29,298 nucleotides of DNA from positions 1 to 29,298 of IMG/VR virus record IMGVR_UViG_3300020180_001233; one strand, given 5' to 3'. Of this stretch, positions 7,570 to 15,563 are shown one piece after another; the stretch's first letter is position 1; every line of letters begins with the position of its first letter. Below the pieces are notes generated by a model, which had not been told where the DNA came from, made no database searches, and saw nothing but the letters and a program-made list of their open reading frames with translations. The stretch comes from a virus. The position numbers were made by a program, and so were the translations under genes.

Positions 7570-9638
7570 TGGCCGGAGCTGCAGGCATCAAGGCCGGTCA
7601 GGCGTACGTCCGCCTCGGCCTCGACGACCGCATGACGGCGGGCTTGAAGAACGCGCAGGCCCGCCTCGCGGGATTCGCCGCCGGCGTCAAGGCGATCGGT
7701 GTTGGTCTGCGTGTCGCAGGCGATGCTGTTCGGGACTTCGGCGCGGGCCTCACAGCAATCGGAACCAGGGTCGCCGGCTTTGGAGCGCTCGTCGGCGCGC
7801 CGCTTGCGGCTGCCGTGACGACGTTCGCAAAGGTCGGCGACGCCCTCGATGAGATGGCCACCAGGACCGGCGTCTCGGTGGAGGCCCTCTCCGAACTCGG
7901 TTACGCCGCAGACCTGGCCGGCGTCGACATGATTACCCTCGAGTCGGCGATCAGGAAGGGGCAGAAGGCGATCGTCGACGCCGGCTCGGGGACTCAGGCC
8001 TCGATCGAGGCGCTTGATGCGCTCGGACTCTCCGCGGCCAGCCTCAAGGGACTGACGCCCGAGGAGCAGTTGCTGGCCATGGGCGAGGCGATCGCGCAGA
8101 TCGAGGATCCGGCGAAACGCACCGCGGCCGCGATGGATCTATGGGGGCGCAGCGGGACCCAGCTTCTGCCGCTCTTCGCGGATGGAGCCGCAGGCATCGA
8201 CAAGCTCCGCAAGCAGGCGAGAGCATTCGGGATCACAATGTCGGGCGAGGCAGCAGCCGGGGCGGCCGACCTTTCCGACGCACTGGACCTGGCCAGGCGA
8301 ACGGTCATCGCACTGACGGTGCAGGTGGGCGCCGCTTTGGGCCCGGTGGTGAAGGAGCTTGCTGCCGACGTCGCGTCCGTCGCCGCCAGGGTCGGGTTCT
8401 GGGTCCAACAGAACCAAGGGCTCATCCTGACGATCGCAAAGGCAGCGGTTGTCGCCGTTGTTGCGGGCGCGGCGCTGATTGCGCTTGGAAGCGCCGTCAT
8501 CACCATTGGGTTTGGGATCATCGGGCTCGGCGCCGTGGTCGGGGTGCTCGGTGCGGCCCTCTCCGCCGTTGCCGCCACGATCGGGGCAATGCTCACTCCA
8601 ATCGGTGCGGTGGTGGCCGCCGTTGCGCATCTCGCTGTGGGGATCGCGTGGTACACAGGGTCCGGCGGTCGGGCGGTGCAGCGCTTCGGCGAACAGTGGG
8701 CGTGGCTTTCCAGCGCAGTCGGTGACTCCGTTGTCGCGATTCGGGAAGCGATGATGGCCGGCAACATGGGAGGTGCGATGAAGGTCCTCTCCGCGGGACT
8801 GAAAGTGGCGTGGGAGGCGGCCGCGCTCGCTCTTCGCACCGCGATCCCACAGTCCGGGGCCGCCATCCAGAAGCTGATCACCGATCAACTGGAAGGGTTC
8901 GACTCGGCGTGGATCTTCGGCCTGGACCTGGTCCTTCAGACGTGGACGAAGTTCTGGGCGTCGATGGAGCGCATCGGCACGCGCATGATGACCCCGGTGT
9001 GGCAGTTGTCCACGCAGCTGTTCGGCAAGATCTCGGAAGCAGTCGCGCAGTTGGTCGAGGACTACCCCGATCTCGTCTCGGGGATGTCAGAAGCACAGAA
9101 GACGGCATTCAAGCTCAGCCTGGAGACGTCGCAGGTTCGCGCCCGCGCGAGCAAGACCGATGGTGAGGCAGCTCGCGACGAAGCGATCAGCGGCATCAAC
9201 GCGAAGGAGCAGGCGGACCTGGCGGCTCTCACGGTTGATCGCGACACGGCGCTGGGCCACATCGTCGACGAGGCACGGATGCGCCGCGAGAAGATCGACG
9301 CGGAAGCTGCGGCAAAGCTCACGGGCGCGGAGGCGGAGCTCGTCGCGGCACGGGCGGAACTCGATAAGGCGGTGCTGGATGTCAAGGCTTCATCGATGGG
9401 CCCGCCTCGGCCTCGCGACCTCGATCCGTTCCCGTCGATGAAGGGCATCAACGAGTTCGATCCTGACGACCTGCACCGCCCATCCGTCGCGGCCCAGGGC
9501 GCGTTCAACGCCGCGGCAGTTGCCGGCCTCCAAAGCGGTCCGTTCGCGGCGATCGAGACCGCGACCAAGGAGACTGCCCGCAACACCCACAAGATCGCCG
9601 CCGCCGCCCAGCAGGGCGGCCTGACCTTCGGTCCGTGA
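7569..9638 (+). CDS. Phage tail tape measure protein
   Basis: A 689-residue protein with tape-measure organisation: a helical Ala/Gly-rich N-terminus, then a conserved TP901-type core (GDALDEMATRTGVSVEALSE, LGYAADLAGVDM, AMDLWGRSGTQLLPLFADG), long hydrophobic Gly/Ala-rich segments at about 285-355 that could span the host membrane during DNA entry, and helical repeats toward the C-terminus (about 510-610). Tape measure length sets tail length; at about 0.15 nm per residue this predicts a tail near 100 nm. ATG 7569 overlaps the previous stop. It is the longest gene in the window, as is usual for this gene. Confidence 0.88.
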   Translation: MAGAAGIKAGQAYVRLGLDDRMTAGLKNAQARLAGFAAGVKAIGVGLRVAGDAVRDFGAGLTAIGTRVAGFGALVGAPLAAAVTTFAKVGDALDEMATRTGVSVEALSELGYAADLAGVDMITLESAIRKGQKAIVDAGSGTQASIEALDALGLSAASLKGLTPEEQLLAMGEAIAQIEDPAKRTAAAMDLWGRSGTQLLPLFADGAAGIDKLRKQARAFGITMSGEAAAGAADLSDALDLARRTVIALTVQVGAALGPVVKELAADVASVAARVGFWVQQNQGLILTIAKAAVVAVVAGAALIALGSAVITIGFGIIGLGAVVGVLGAALSAVAATIGAMLTPIGAVVAAVAHLAVGIAWYTGSGGRAVQRFGEQWAWLSSAVGDSVVAIREAMMAGNMGGAMKVLSAGLKVAWEAAALALRTAIPQSGAAIQKLITDQLEGFDSAWIFGLDLVLQTWTKFWASMERIGTRMMTPVWQLSTQLFGKISEAVAQLVEDYPDLVSGMSEAQKTAFKLSLETSQVRARASKTDGEAARDEAISGINAKEQADLAALTVDRDTALGHIVDEARMRREKIDAEAAAKLTGAEAELVAARAELDKAVLDVKASSMGPPRPRDLDPFPSMKGINEFDPDDLHRPSVAAQGAFNAAAVAGLQSGPFAAIETATKETARNTHKIAAAAQQGGLTFGP

Positions 9639-9641
9639 CCC

Positions 9642-10478
9642 ATGCCGATCACCTACATCGAGAAGTTCGAGAGCCCTCGATCGACGTCCGGCCCCTCGCC
9701 GACGCGAGAGAGGGTGTACGTGTTCTCGGGCTCCTCCGTCGAAGCCGACATCCGCGCCGACGCGGAGACCAACCTGCCGGCGTCGATCGACGGGCTGACG
9801 CTCCGCGAGATCGAGTTTGAGGCCATCAATGACACATATTGGCTCGCCCGCGCGAACTGGCGGCGCCACACCATCAGCGACGAGCCGCCTCCTGAGGCGC
9901 CGACCGCGGGCGACTCGTCGTTCGAGTTTGACGTCACGACCGAGACGGTGCACATCAGCCAGGCCAAGGCCACGGTGGGGGGATTCGGTCCGCCGTCCTG
10001 GACACTCACGATCCCGAGCTTCGCTGGCGCAATCGGCGTCACAACGGATGACATCGAGGGCTGCGACGTCCAGGTGCCGCGGTACACGTTCTCCGAGACG
10101 CACTACCTCAACTTCGCCGACACGAGCGCCGTCAACGCCTTCAAGGCGACGGTCTACGGGCTGACGGGCAAGACCAACGCCGCGTCCTTCAAGGGGTTCG
10201 CTGCCGGCGAGGTCCTCTTCCTCGGCGCCCGCGGTGCCAGGCGTGCGTCTGACGGGCTCTGGGAGGTGACCTTCCGATTCTCCGCCTCGCCGAATGTGAC
10301 CGGGCTCACGATCGGAACCATCACCGGCATCGTGAAGGGCGGATGGGAGTACCTCTGGGTGCTCTACGACGTCGTGCAGGACGCCGGTGCGAAGCGCCTG
10401 GTGAAGCGGCCGGCCTTCGCGTACACCGAGCGGGTGTACGACCCAGGCTCGTTCAGCGCACTCGGGATTGGCACCTGA
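9642..10478 (+). CDS. Distal tail protein of unknown family (planctomycete-phage type)
   Basis: A 278-residue protein immediately downstream of the tape measure, where distal tail proteins lie. The second half has IEGCDVQVPRYTFSETHYL, FKGFAAGEVLFLGARGARR, LWEVTFRFSASPNVTGL and GGWEYLWVLYD. I associate this combination with conserved but unnamed tail-module proteins of planctomycete prophages. No enzymatic motif is visible. Beta-rich throughout. The start is ATG 9642, three bases after the tape measure stop, and its stop overlaps the next ATG. Confidence 0.65.
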   Translation: MPITYIEKFESPRSTSGPSPTRERVYVFSGSSVEADIRADAETNLPASIDGLTLREIEFEAINDTYWLARANWRRHTISDEPPPEAPTAGDSSFEFDVTTETVHISQAKATVGGFGPPSWTLTIPSFAGAIGVTTDDIEGCDVQVPRYTFSETHYLNFADTSAVNAFKATVYGLTGKTNAASFKGFAAGEVLFLGARGARRASDGLWEVTFRFSASPNVTGLTIGTITGIVKGGWEYLWVLYDVVQDAGAKRLVKRPAFAYTERVYDPGSFSALGIGT

Positions 10479-11272
10479 TGGCCAAGCTCCAGTACGTGCG
10501 CCAGGGGCAGCCCTTCCGGCCGTCGGCCGACGACTGGAATGCCATCGTCGACGCGGCGCGCCTGCGCGGCGGGCCCGTGCGCACCGGCGGCGAGCTGCTC
10601 TCGATTGCGAATCCCGACCCGAACTGGATCACCGTTCGGAACGACGACGCCGTCGAGATGCCGCGCTGGGGCTGCTGCGTGCTCGGCGGACCCGTGATCG
10701 AACCCGGTGCCCCGGGCGACGGCCTCGAGGGGTTCCTCGCGCAGCTCGCCTTTACAGCCACGCGCCCGGTCGAGACGGATCTCCCCCGACGCGCGAGACT
10801 GGCCATCCTCTTGGAGCCGCTCCAGCCCGGAGCCTTCGGTCGCGCCGCAATCGCCGGGCTGGTCCGGGTGAAGCTGACGGTCAACTCGCTCGTCCACACT
10901 CGAGCGACCGTCGTGCCTGGCACCGACTACCTGCAGACGACGGCGGGGGAGGGTCAGTGCACGGTGATCTGGACCGAGGCGTCGACGGGCGCCGGCAAGT
11001 GGGGGATCGTCCAGGTCGGTCTGCTCGTGTGCCGGAGCAGATCCACATCCGCATTCTCGCCGGCGCTGCCACGATCGCCGGCGAGACGAATCGGTGGTGG
11101 TACCCCTTCGAGGAGGTCGCGCTGGCGTCCGATGGCCACTCGTGGGGCGTTGTCTCGGGAGGTGAGATCGGCGCTGCCGTCGCCGCCTCGGGGGCCATCA
11201 ACGGGGCCGAGAGCGGCAACGAGGGCATTGGGCGCGAGGTGGTCGGTCGCGTTGTCGACCCTGCCGGGGTGA
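10478..11272 (+). CDS. Virion-associated protein; reading frame disturbed near 11030
   Basis: The first ~184 residues (MAKLQYVRQGQPFRPSADDW to GAGKWGIVQVGLLV) look like a genuine virion protein of the type that follows the previous gene in planctomycete phages. From about 11030 on, the same frame becomes Arg/Ser/Pro-rich shadow, while convincing protein continues in the -1 frame (the next entry). The listed end is simply the first in-frame stop. Either two genes overlap by about 240 bases, which is unusual here, or a 2-base change in the GTGTG at 11027-11031 has split one gene. Function unknown. Confidence 0.55.
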   Translation: MAKLQYVRQGQPFRPSADDWNAIVDAARLRGGPVRTGGELLSIANPDPNWITVRNDDAVEMPRWGCCVLGGPVIEPGAPGDGLEGFLAQLAFTATRPVETDLPRRARLAILLEPLQPGAFGRAAIAGLVRVKLTVNSLVHTRATVVPGTDYLQTTAGEGQCTVIWTEASTGAGKWGIVQVGLLVCRSRSTSAFSPALPRSPARRIGGGTPSRRSRWRPMATRGALSREVRSALPSPPRGPSTGPRAATRALGARWSVALSTLPG

Positions 11273-11418
11273 CGATCACGCTGCGACCGATCGGCTTCGG
11301 CGGTTCGAAGCCCGTGCTGCCGGCTCACCGAGTCAGCTATGTCGACGGCGACGACGAGCTGCGGACGCGGTGGGTGTTCGCCGTCCCGAACGACGAGGAC
11401 GCGGTGTGTGACGCATGA
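11029..11418 (+). CDS. Tail-module protein, or 3' half of the preceding gene in a shifted frame
   Basis: From GTG 11029 the frame reads VPEQIHIRILAGAATIAGET, WWYPFEEVALASDGHSWGVV, and ends VRTRWVFAVPNDEDA-like (exactly RTRWVFAVPNDEDAVCDA). It is about 129 residues with balanced composition, unlike the overlapping frame. No strong ribosome binding site precedes the GTG. If TG were removed from the GTGTG at 11027-11031 the previous gene would read through as GLLVPEQIHIRIL, a smooth junction. Its stop overlaps the next ATG by four bases, so it is in operon phase. Family not recognised. Confidence 0.5.
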   Translation: MPEQIHIRILAGAATIAGETNRWWYPFEEVALASDGHSWGVVSGGEIGAAVAASGAINGAESGNEGIGREVVGRVVDPAGVTITLRPIGFGGSKPVLPAHRVSYVDGDDELRTRWVFAVPNDEDAVCDA

Positions 11419-12104
11419 ATCGGGCCCGGCTCTCCTGCTGCTGCGGTGGAGCTCCGCCACCACCGTTCGAGTTCTGTGTCTGCCTGTGCCAGTCGGAATA
11501 TCTCGTGGAGTTCGTCGCTGACGCAACTGCGCCGGACGGCACCAATCTCCATGTCGCGGCATCATTCGACCTGTTCCAGAGAGTTCACCCGGAACTCGGC
11601 CCCTTGTGCCAGTGGGACTCCTGCTCGCAGCAGGGGTCGTACTTTGATGCCACGGTGAGCGGGGAGATCTACGAGCCATTGGTTCCACCCTCGGGTGGGC
11701 TCGTCCCCTTCGATGAGTGGGTGCAGGTTGGCCCGGTGCCGTTCGACGGCGTGGTCGAAATCTGCGGCTGCTACAGCGAGTACGCATTCCCGGCTCCCGG
11801 AGGTGGCGTCATCGTGCTGCCCGAGACGTTCGCCAGGATGAGCTGCAGCGATGCAAGCGGCGTGCCGACCTGGACGCTGTACATCGAACTGCGGTGGCGT
11901 TGCGCTGAGACGGTGCATTACGACGAGTTCGGGGGCCTGATCGTGAGCGAACTCAAGGTGATCACCTTCGCGTTCACGCAGGTTCAGGCGGAGGAAGGGC
12001 AGTGCCCTGAGGACGGGGTGTGGACCTTCGTTGGATCGACTGGCGGCGGAGACTGGTCGCTCGGCGCTGGCGCCGTGTGGACATGGGATCTCGACCTTGA
12101 CTGA
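11415..12104 (+). CDS. Cysteine-rich protein at distal end of tail module
   Basis: A 229-residue protein, family unknown. It has more than ten cysteines, several near the N-terminus (SCCCGG, FCVCLCQSE) and others in CQWDSC, EICGCYSEY, MSCSD and RWRCAE. It is acidic and beta-rich in the second half, ending WSLGAGAVWTWDLDLD. The cysteine pattern suggests disulphides or metal binding in an exposed virion protein, for example at the tail tip. It has no signal peptide. ATG 11415 overlaps the previous stop. Confidence 0.6.
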   Translation: MNRARLSCCCGGAPPPPFEFCVCLCQSEYLVEFVADATAPDGTNLHVAASFDLFQRVHPELGPLCQWDSCSQQGSYFDATVSGEIYEPLVPPSGGLVPFDEWVQVGPVPFDGVVEICGCYSEYAFPAPGGGVIVLPETFARMSCSDASGVPTWTLYIELRWRCAETVHYDEFGGLIVSELKVITFAFTQVQAEEGQCPEDGVWTFVGSTGGGDWSLGAGAVWTWDLDLD

Positions 12105-12351
12105 CTCCCCACGATGGCCGAAGGGTCCACCTGTCCGATGGCTCGGGGTGACATGGCTTGGCGAGCCGTGGCCCATCAGGGTGTGGTGGCTTCTCCGTCT
12201 CGGCATCCCGATGGACACGATGCCGGGATGTGGGTGCGTCGCTTCCCTGCGGTTCCTTGTGACTGGAATCTGGCTGGCGAAGCTGCGTCGCCTGCAGTGG
12301 GAGGCGTTGCATCACCATCCCAAAAGGACCAAGGGGTGTTGCGACAAATGA
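12097..12351 (+). CDS. Small conserved-looking protein, TTG start
   Basis: An 84-residue protein: PRWPKGPPVRWLGVTWLGEP, WPIRVWWLLRLGIPMDTMPG, CGCVASLRFL, ending HHPKRTKGCCDK. The Trp-rich N-terminus followed by a P-G-C-G-C motif matches short proteins at the end of tail modules in planctomycete phages, of unknown role. The start is placed at TTG 12097, which overlaps the previous gene's end, because the frame otherwise opens only inside that gene. There is no clear ribosome binding site, so translational coupling is likely. A competing frame from 12114 has shadow-like composition until 12348. Confidence 0.5.
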   Translation: MTDSPRWPKGPPVRWLGVTWLGEPWPIRVWWLLRLGIPMDTMPGCGCVASLRFLVTGIWLAKLRRLQWEALHHHPKRTKGCCDK

Positions 12352-12539
12352 CGCCTGGGACCGGCCCCACGGTCCAGCTGGTGCTCCGTGCCATCATCGG
12401 GACGATCGGGGTGGCGGTGCGCGAGCTCGGCATGTGGATTGGCCGGCGAGCGGACTCGATCACGCCGACGCCCAGGCGCCGGGAGGCACAGGCGCTCCCT
12501 GTACAACGCGAGGAGCAGGCCGGCGGCAGGATTGCATAA
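12348..12539 (+). CDS. Small single-helix membrane-type protein
   Basis: Sixty-three residues from ATG 12348, which overlaps the preceding stop (ATGA). One amphipathic or hydrophobic segment (VQLVLRAIIGTIGVAVREL, about residues 9-27) is followed by a basic, Gln/Glu-rich tail. Not recognised. As the last gene before the terminator of the structural operon, a small lysis role is conceivable but not supported by any motif. Confidence 0.45.
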   Translation: MTPGTGPTVQLVLRAIIGTIGVAVRELGMWIGRRADSITPTPRRREAQALPVQREEQAGGRIA

Positions 12540-12920
12540 CCAATTGCACAAACGCGGTCCGGCCAGACGGTTCCGTTAGACACGCCGCATCTCTCGCCTC
12601 GCGAACGGTCGCGACCGAGCGGGAGGGTCAGGGCGTCCGCCCGACCTCCGTCACCTGCGCTTCCCGCGGGTCCAGTGCCTGAGTCAGCCCACGTTCCCGA
12701 CGCGTCGAGGTAGGATCCCGGCCCGCACGACCATGGAAGGGCCGTGCGTGGCGAACCCCCTGAAGGGCTCGGTCTGAGGCTTGCCTCGACCGGGCCTTTT
12801 TCGATTCCTGCCAGGACAGCCCGCTGCGCAGAACGGCCGCAAATATTCCATTTTCTATACCGGCGAATCCGTCGCTGCCGTGGCGTCGTCGACTGCGTGG
12901 CCGAACTGCGATTCGCGAAC
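12540..12920 (+). other. Intergenic region with hairpins between convergent transcription units
   Basis: I see no gene in these 380 bases. They hold a perfect 12-base palindrome (CGGTCGCGACCG, 12606-12617), a hairpin at about 12725-12747 (GCACGACC against GGCCGTGC, one mismatch), the terminator at 12766-12801, and an AT-rich patch at 12840-12862. The stacked hairpins ending in a terminator could be a small non-coding RNA, but no family was recognised. Confidence 0.5.
12766..12801 (+). terminator. Rho-independent terminator of the structural operon
   Basis: GGCTCGGTC (12766-12774) pairs with GACCGGGCC (12788-12796) with one G-T pair. GAGG/CCTC extends the stem inside, around a CTTG loop, and TTTTT follows at 12797-12801. 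The T tract lies on the + strand only, so it ends rightward transcription from the tail module and shields the - strand cargo from read-through. Confidence 0.85.
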
Positions 12921-13724
12921 TCACCCGTGGGAGCGGATATCGTCTTGAAGTTGAGTGGCGAAGCCGCCAAGATCCACCGAACGGATGTAGTCAGTGCCAA
13001 ACTTCGAGAAAGCCTCAACCACCGCCACCTCCACCTCGGGTGAAGGCGACTCCGACTCCGGCACCGCCACGACTCGGGTCTCCGTGCCACCCGGGTTGTG
13101 TTCCATCTTGACCAACAGACCCTCCCCTGCAATCTTGATCGCCGCGTCGATCGCTTTCGCGTGACCTCGATCGAGTCGGCAAACCTTTACCATGGTGACC
13201 TGTCCGTTCTGGTAGGCCAGCGGAGAGTGAATCACCTTGTCGAGCGACGTGAGGGAAAACTTGTAGTCACGGAACACGTTGTGGCGAAAGCCAATCTCGA
13301 CTAGGGCCCTCTCAATGATCCTGGGCAAGCGGGTCTTGTGTCTCTGAAGGACGGGACACGGCGATAGGAACTCGTCGAAAAGCGATTGGAGCGTCGCCGC
13401 CGGGTCGTTGCTCCGAACGCCACGGGGAGTCGTCAGTCGAATTGCATTCCCGAGGCGCGACCCGTACTCAGCGAGCGCCTTCGAGTCCAGCACGTCTGGC
13501 CAGCGTCGAAGCCGCTCGGCTACCGACTGGGCCGCCGCAGCCAGGCTTGGTACGGACTGTTCCGACTTGAAGAGCTTCTCCGCCCTCGCCATCTCCTGGT
13601 CGACCCGTGCCCCGACGAAGCCTCGGTCGGGCACGATGAGCACCACCCCGACGTTCACGCGCTCATCGCGGGCGTCGTCCGGACAGACCTGCAAGAGGCT
13701 GTACCAAGCGGTGGGAGAGGTCAT
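12921..13724 (-). CDS. DUF3037 domain protein, partner of HipA-like kinase
   Basis: A 267-residue protein whose start (AWYSLLQVCPDDARDERVNV, then GVVLIVPDRGFVGAR) is the hallmark of DUF3037: tYsllqy.pd..r.E.vNvGVvl. DUF3037 genes are commonly found next to HipA-like kinase genes, as here. ATG 13724 overlaps the kinase stop by four bases, so the two are translated together. Molecular role unknown; it may be an antitoxin, a substrate or an adaptor. Base composition is less GC-rich than in the phage structural genes, pointing to acquired cargo. The gene runs towards the tail module, with the terminator region between. Confidence 0.8.
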   Translation of the reverse strand: MTSPTAWYSLLQVCPDDARDERVNVGVVLIVPDRGFVGARVDQEMARAEKLFKSEQSVPSLAAAAQSVAERLRRWPDVLDSKALAEYGSRLGNAIRLTTPRGVRSNDPAATLQSLFDEFLSPCPVLQRHKTRLPRIIERALVEIGFRHNVFRDYKFSLTSLDKVIHSPLAYQNGQVTMVKVCRLDRGHAKAIDAAIKIAGEGLLVKMEHNPGGTETRVVAVPESESPSPEVEVAVVEAFSKFGTDYIRSVDLGGFATQLQDDIRSHG

Positions 13725-14635
13725 GGGGTACGCGGCGTCGCGAAGCCGAAGAGGCCTTGCGCTCCTTGTCCAGCAAACGCATTCCGAGCATCGGTTATTG
13801 CGTCCACGACTCTATCGGCGAGGAACGCCGCTCGCGACGAAATCAGCCTCACCACGGCAGCCTCGGCATCCCGGGAAAGATCCCACCCTTCAGGGACCTG
13901 CTGGAGGAGACACAGCACGCGATCTGGAGTGAGCTGCTTCAGACGCCTCCGACATTTCTGGGCGACCACTACATCAAGTAGGCCCACCCACTCTGGGTAC
14001 AAGCCATAGATACCGTCGTCCTTGATCAGATCGACTAGGCACATGTGTGATGTGAGCTGGCGGCCGCTCGTGATGGCGTTCGAAAAGTCCATCGCGATGA
14101 GTTCGAGCTTGGCCTCGCGGGACCCGCCCACCAGACGGAGCATCACGTTCTCTAGGTTGGGCTTCCTGGAACTCGCGGCTGGGTGCTCGGCGGCCGAGTT
14201 GCTGCTAGCACGGCGAGGGTGTCGGTCGTTGTTCACCAGCAGGGTGTCGAGCACCACGAGCCTGGTCAGATCACTCAGGTTGGTGATCCGTCTGATCTGT
14301 CCAGGCGAACCGTCGTACGGGACCACGTGCTCCACCGTCGCCGTCGCCCATCCAACCCCCGGAGCGACAACTTCACCGTGCGAGTACCTCATCTCTACAG
14401 CCCCATCGTGTTCAAGCAGTGCCCACGTCAAAGTAGGAATCTGCAGGATCGAGGCAATCTGGGTACCGAGCAACTCGCAGACCAGCGCATGCGGGCCCAT
14501 CCTGTTCTCAGGCATCTTGAGGTACGCAGGGCCGGCGTCGGTCTCGACGACGAGTGGCGAAGTGCTCGTAGCGACAGCCCGCTCGAAGCGGTCGATCCGG
14601 CTGGGCTTCCATGTGGCAGGTCGTCGTCTCGCCAT
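13721..14635 (-). CDS. HipA-like serine/threonine kinase (HipA_2 type)
   Basis: A 304-residue protein with the compact HipA-like kinase layout. AYLKMPEN carries the likely ATP-contacting Lys40, followed by a helix with HALVCELLGTQIASILQIP. The catalytic loop is NNDRH (Asp137), with the downstream asparagine in PNLENVML (Asn160) after a 17-residue insert rich in Ser/Ala. MDFSNAI (Asp183) is the metal-binding DFx motif. All key residues are present, so it is probably active. HipA kinases phosphorylate aminoacyl-tRNA synthetases or related targets and stop growth; the target here is unknown. It is the first gene of a two-gene operon with DUF3037. No HipB-like repressor lies next to it. Confidence 0.75.
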   Translation of the reverse strand: MARRRPATWKPSRIDRFERAVATSTSPLVVETDAGPAYLKMPENRMGPHALVCELLGTQIASILQIPTLTWALLEHDGAVEMRYSHGEVVAPGVGWATATVEHVVPYDGSPGQIRRITNLSDLTRLVVLDTLLVNNDRHPRRASSNSAAEHPAASSRKPNLENVMLRLVGGSREAKLELIAMDFSNAITSGRQLTSHMCLVDLIKDDGIYGLYPEWVGLLDVVVAQKCRRRLKQLTPDRVLCLLQQVPEGWDLSRDAEAAVVRLISSRAAFLADRVVDAITDARNAFAGQGAQGLFGFATPRTP

Positions 14636-14710
14636 AGGTTCGGATCCGTTCTCTTGTGCGGCCCAGCGATCGCAAAGCGAAAGTCGATCATCTGCGATCT
14701 TGTCCAGTGA
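14636..14710 (-). promoter_or_regulatory. Leader of the HipA-like/DUF3037 operon with inverted repeat
   Basis: This short gap upstream of the kinase holds GATCGCA at 14668-14674 and its complement TGCGATC at 14693-14699, separated by 18 bases. This could be an operator for autoregulation, as HipBA-type operons are usually autoregulated. No clear -35/-10 pair was seen, so the operon may also be read from further upstream. Confidence 0.3.
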
Positions 14711-15226
14711 CTACCTCGCCGTAGCTCCGGCGGTGGCGGAAGACGCGGGCGATGGGACCAGAATTTCGGCTATGCAATCCCGCGCTCTCGACGTCGCCGT
14801 AGCCGTGTGTTCGTTGACCGATTGGTCAGTCACACTATGCTGCGCATTAATCAACTCAGCGGCCGTGTTGCGCAGTGTTCTCGAGTGCTCGGGAAACTCA
14901 GCAGCGAGGCGGACCAGTGAGCTGTAGCAGCAGCCAAGCACTCGGCTTGGTACGCGGTGGCGACCGTTGACTGGAACCTCTCCACTCACTTCGTTGGATG
15001 ACGCGTCGCTGAGCTGCCTCGCTCGGGACTCGACGGCAGCGAGCGACGCCAAGGTTTCGGCGATCAGGCTCTGAGCTCTCACTCGCCGCGATTCTTCTGC
15101 CCTTGACTGCGTCCTGCGCTCGTCTCTTCTGCCGAGTTGCCAATTGTTCAACAGAATGCCTAGGACGGTCACGAGTCCGCCGATCACGAATCCGAGCCAC
15201 TCAGGGAAAGCCAGGCAGTAGTACAT
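14711..15226 (-). CDS. N-terminally anchored membrane protein, unknown family
   Basis: A 171-residue protein with one N-terminal membrane helix (LGFVIGGLVTVLGILLNNW, about 11-29), a highly charged Arg/Glu stretch (GRRDERRTQSRAEESRR) and then a helical soluble domain, which would be cytoplasmic. AAGGA about 9 bases upstream supports ATG 15226. It lies upstream of the HipA-like kinase on the same strand, separated by 75 bases. Membrane-anchored helical proteins are frequent in defence cassettes as effectors or sensors; that role is only inferred from location. Confidence 0.6.
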   Translation of the reverse strand: MYYCLAFPEWLGFVIGGLVTVLGILLNNWQLGRRDERRTQSRAEESRRVRAQSLIAETLASLAAVESRARQLSDASSNEVSGEVPVNGRHRVPSRVLGCCYSSLVRLAAEFPEHSRTLRNTAAELINAQHSVTDQSVNEHTATATSRARDCIAEILVPSPASSATAGATAR

Positions 15227-15247
15227 GATGCAGGTTCCTTGCTCGCC

Positions 15248-15552
15248 TCAGCGCGTGGGGCGCCGGGACATCTCGTCGTATGCACTGAGCACACCTTCGC
15301 CGCATCCCCCGTGTCTCCACTTCCCACCATCAACGTCCCGATCGCCCGGATCGAGATAGCCGGTGGCCGTGAAGGTGCTCAAGATGTACTCGACGTCGTC
15401 CTTCAGGATCCCGTACAGGTGGAAGTAGTACGAATGTCGAACGACAGTTCATCAAGCGGACTATTCTCGATCTTGGCTGCCAAACGCAAACTCCAGTAGG
15501 GGTTGTAGTGACCGCGATCCGGGCGGAGACCAGTGGTCGCGATGAGCGGCAT
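15248..15552 (-). pseudogene. C-terminal remnant of an Eco57I-type DNA methyltransferase, frameshifted
   Basis: Reading leftward from ATG 15552: MPLIATTGLRPDRGHYNPYW, then LRLAAKIENSPLDELSFDI; the frame soon meets a TGA. In a shifted frame from about 15430 it continues YYFHLYGILKDDVEYILSTF and ends VLSAYDEMSRRPTR before a TGA at 15248. The pattern (A/F)FHLYG..+DDV.YIL.TF with a terminal VL..YDEM is the C-terminus of large N6-adenine methyltransferases of restriction, BREX-like or DISARM-like systems. Only this end is present and it is broken by a frame change, so it is a fossil. The + strand open frame here (15239-15499) has no support. Confidence 0.55.
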
Positions 15553-15563
15553 CTTTCTCAGGC

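Noticed and set aside
12114-12347. Upstream part of the 141-codon frame ending at 12539
   Set aside because: Its first 78 codons overlap the Trp-rich 84-residue gene in another frame and look like shadow; only the part from ATG 12348 was kept.
12700-12801. SRP (4.5S) RNA or tmRNA
   Set aside because: The GGCGAACCCCCT stretch recalled SRP RNA, but the conserved GGAAG...AGCAG loop of domain IV is absent.
13386-14927. Long + strand open frames opposite the DUF3037 and HipA-like genes
   Set aside because: Composition is Ser/Arg-rich and has no domain, while the - strand frames show clear family motifs and a four-base operon overlap.
15239-15499. 86-codon + strand open frame
   Set aside because: It is antisense to the methyltransferase remnant, which explains its conserved look; no ribosome binding site or motif supports it.
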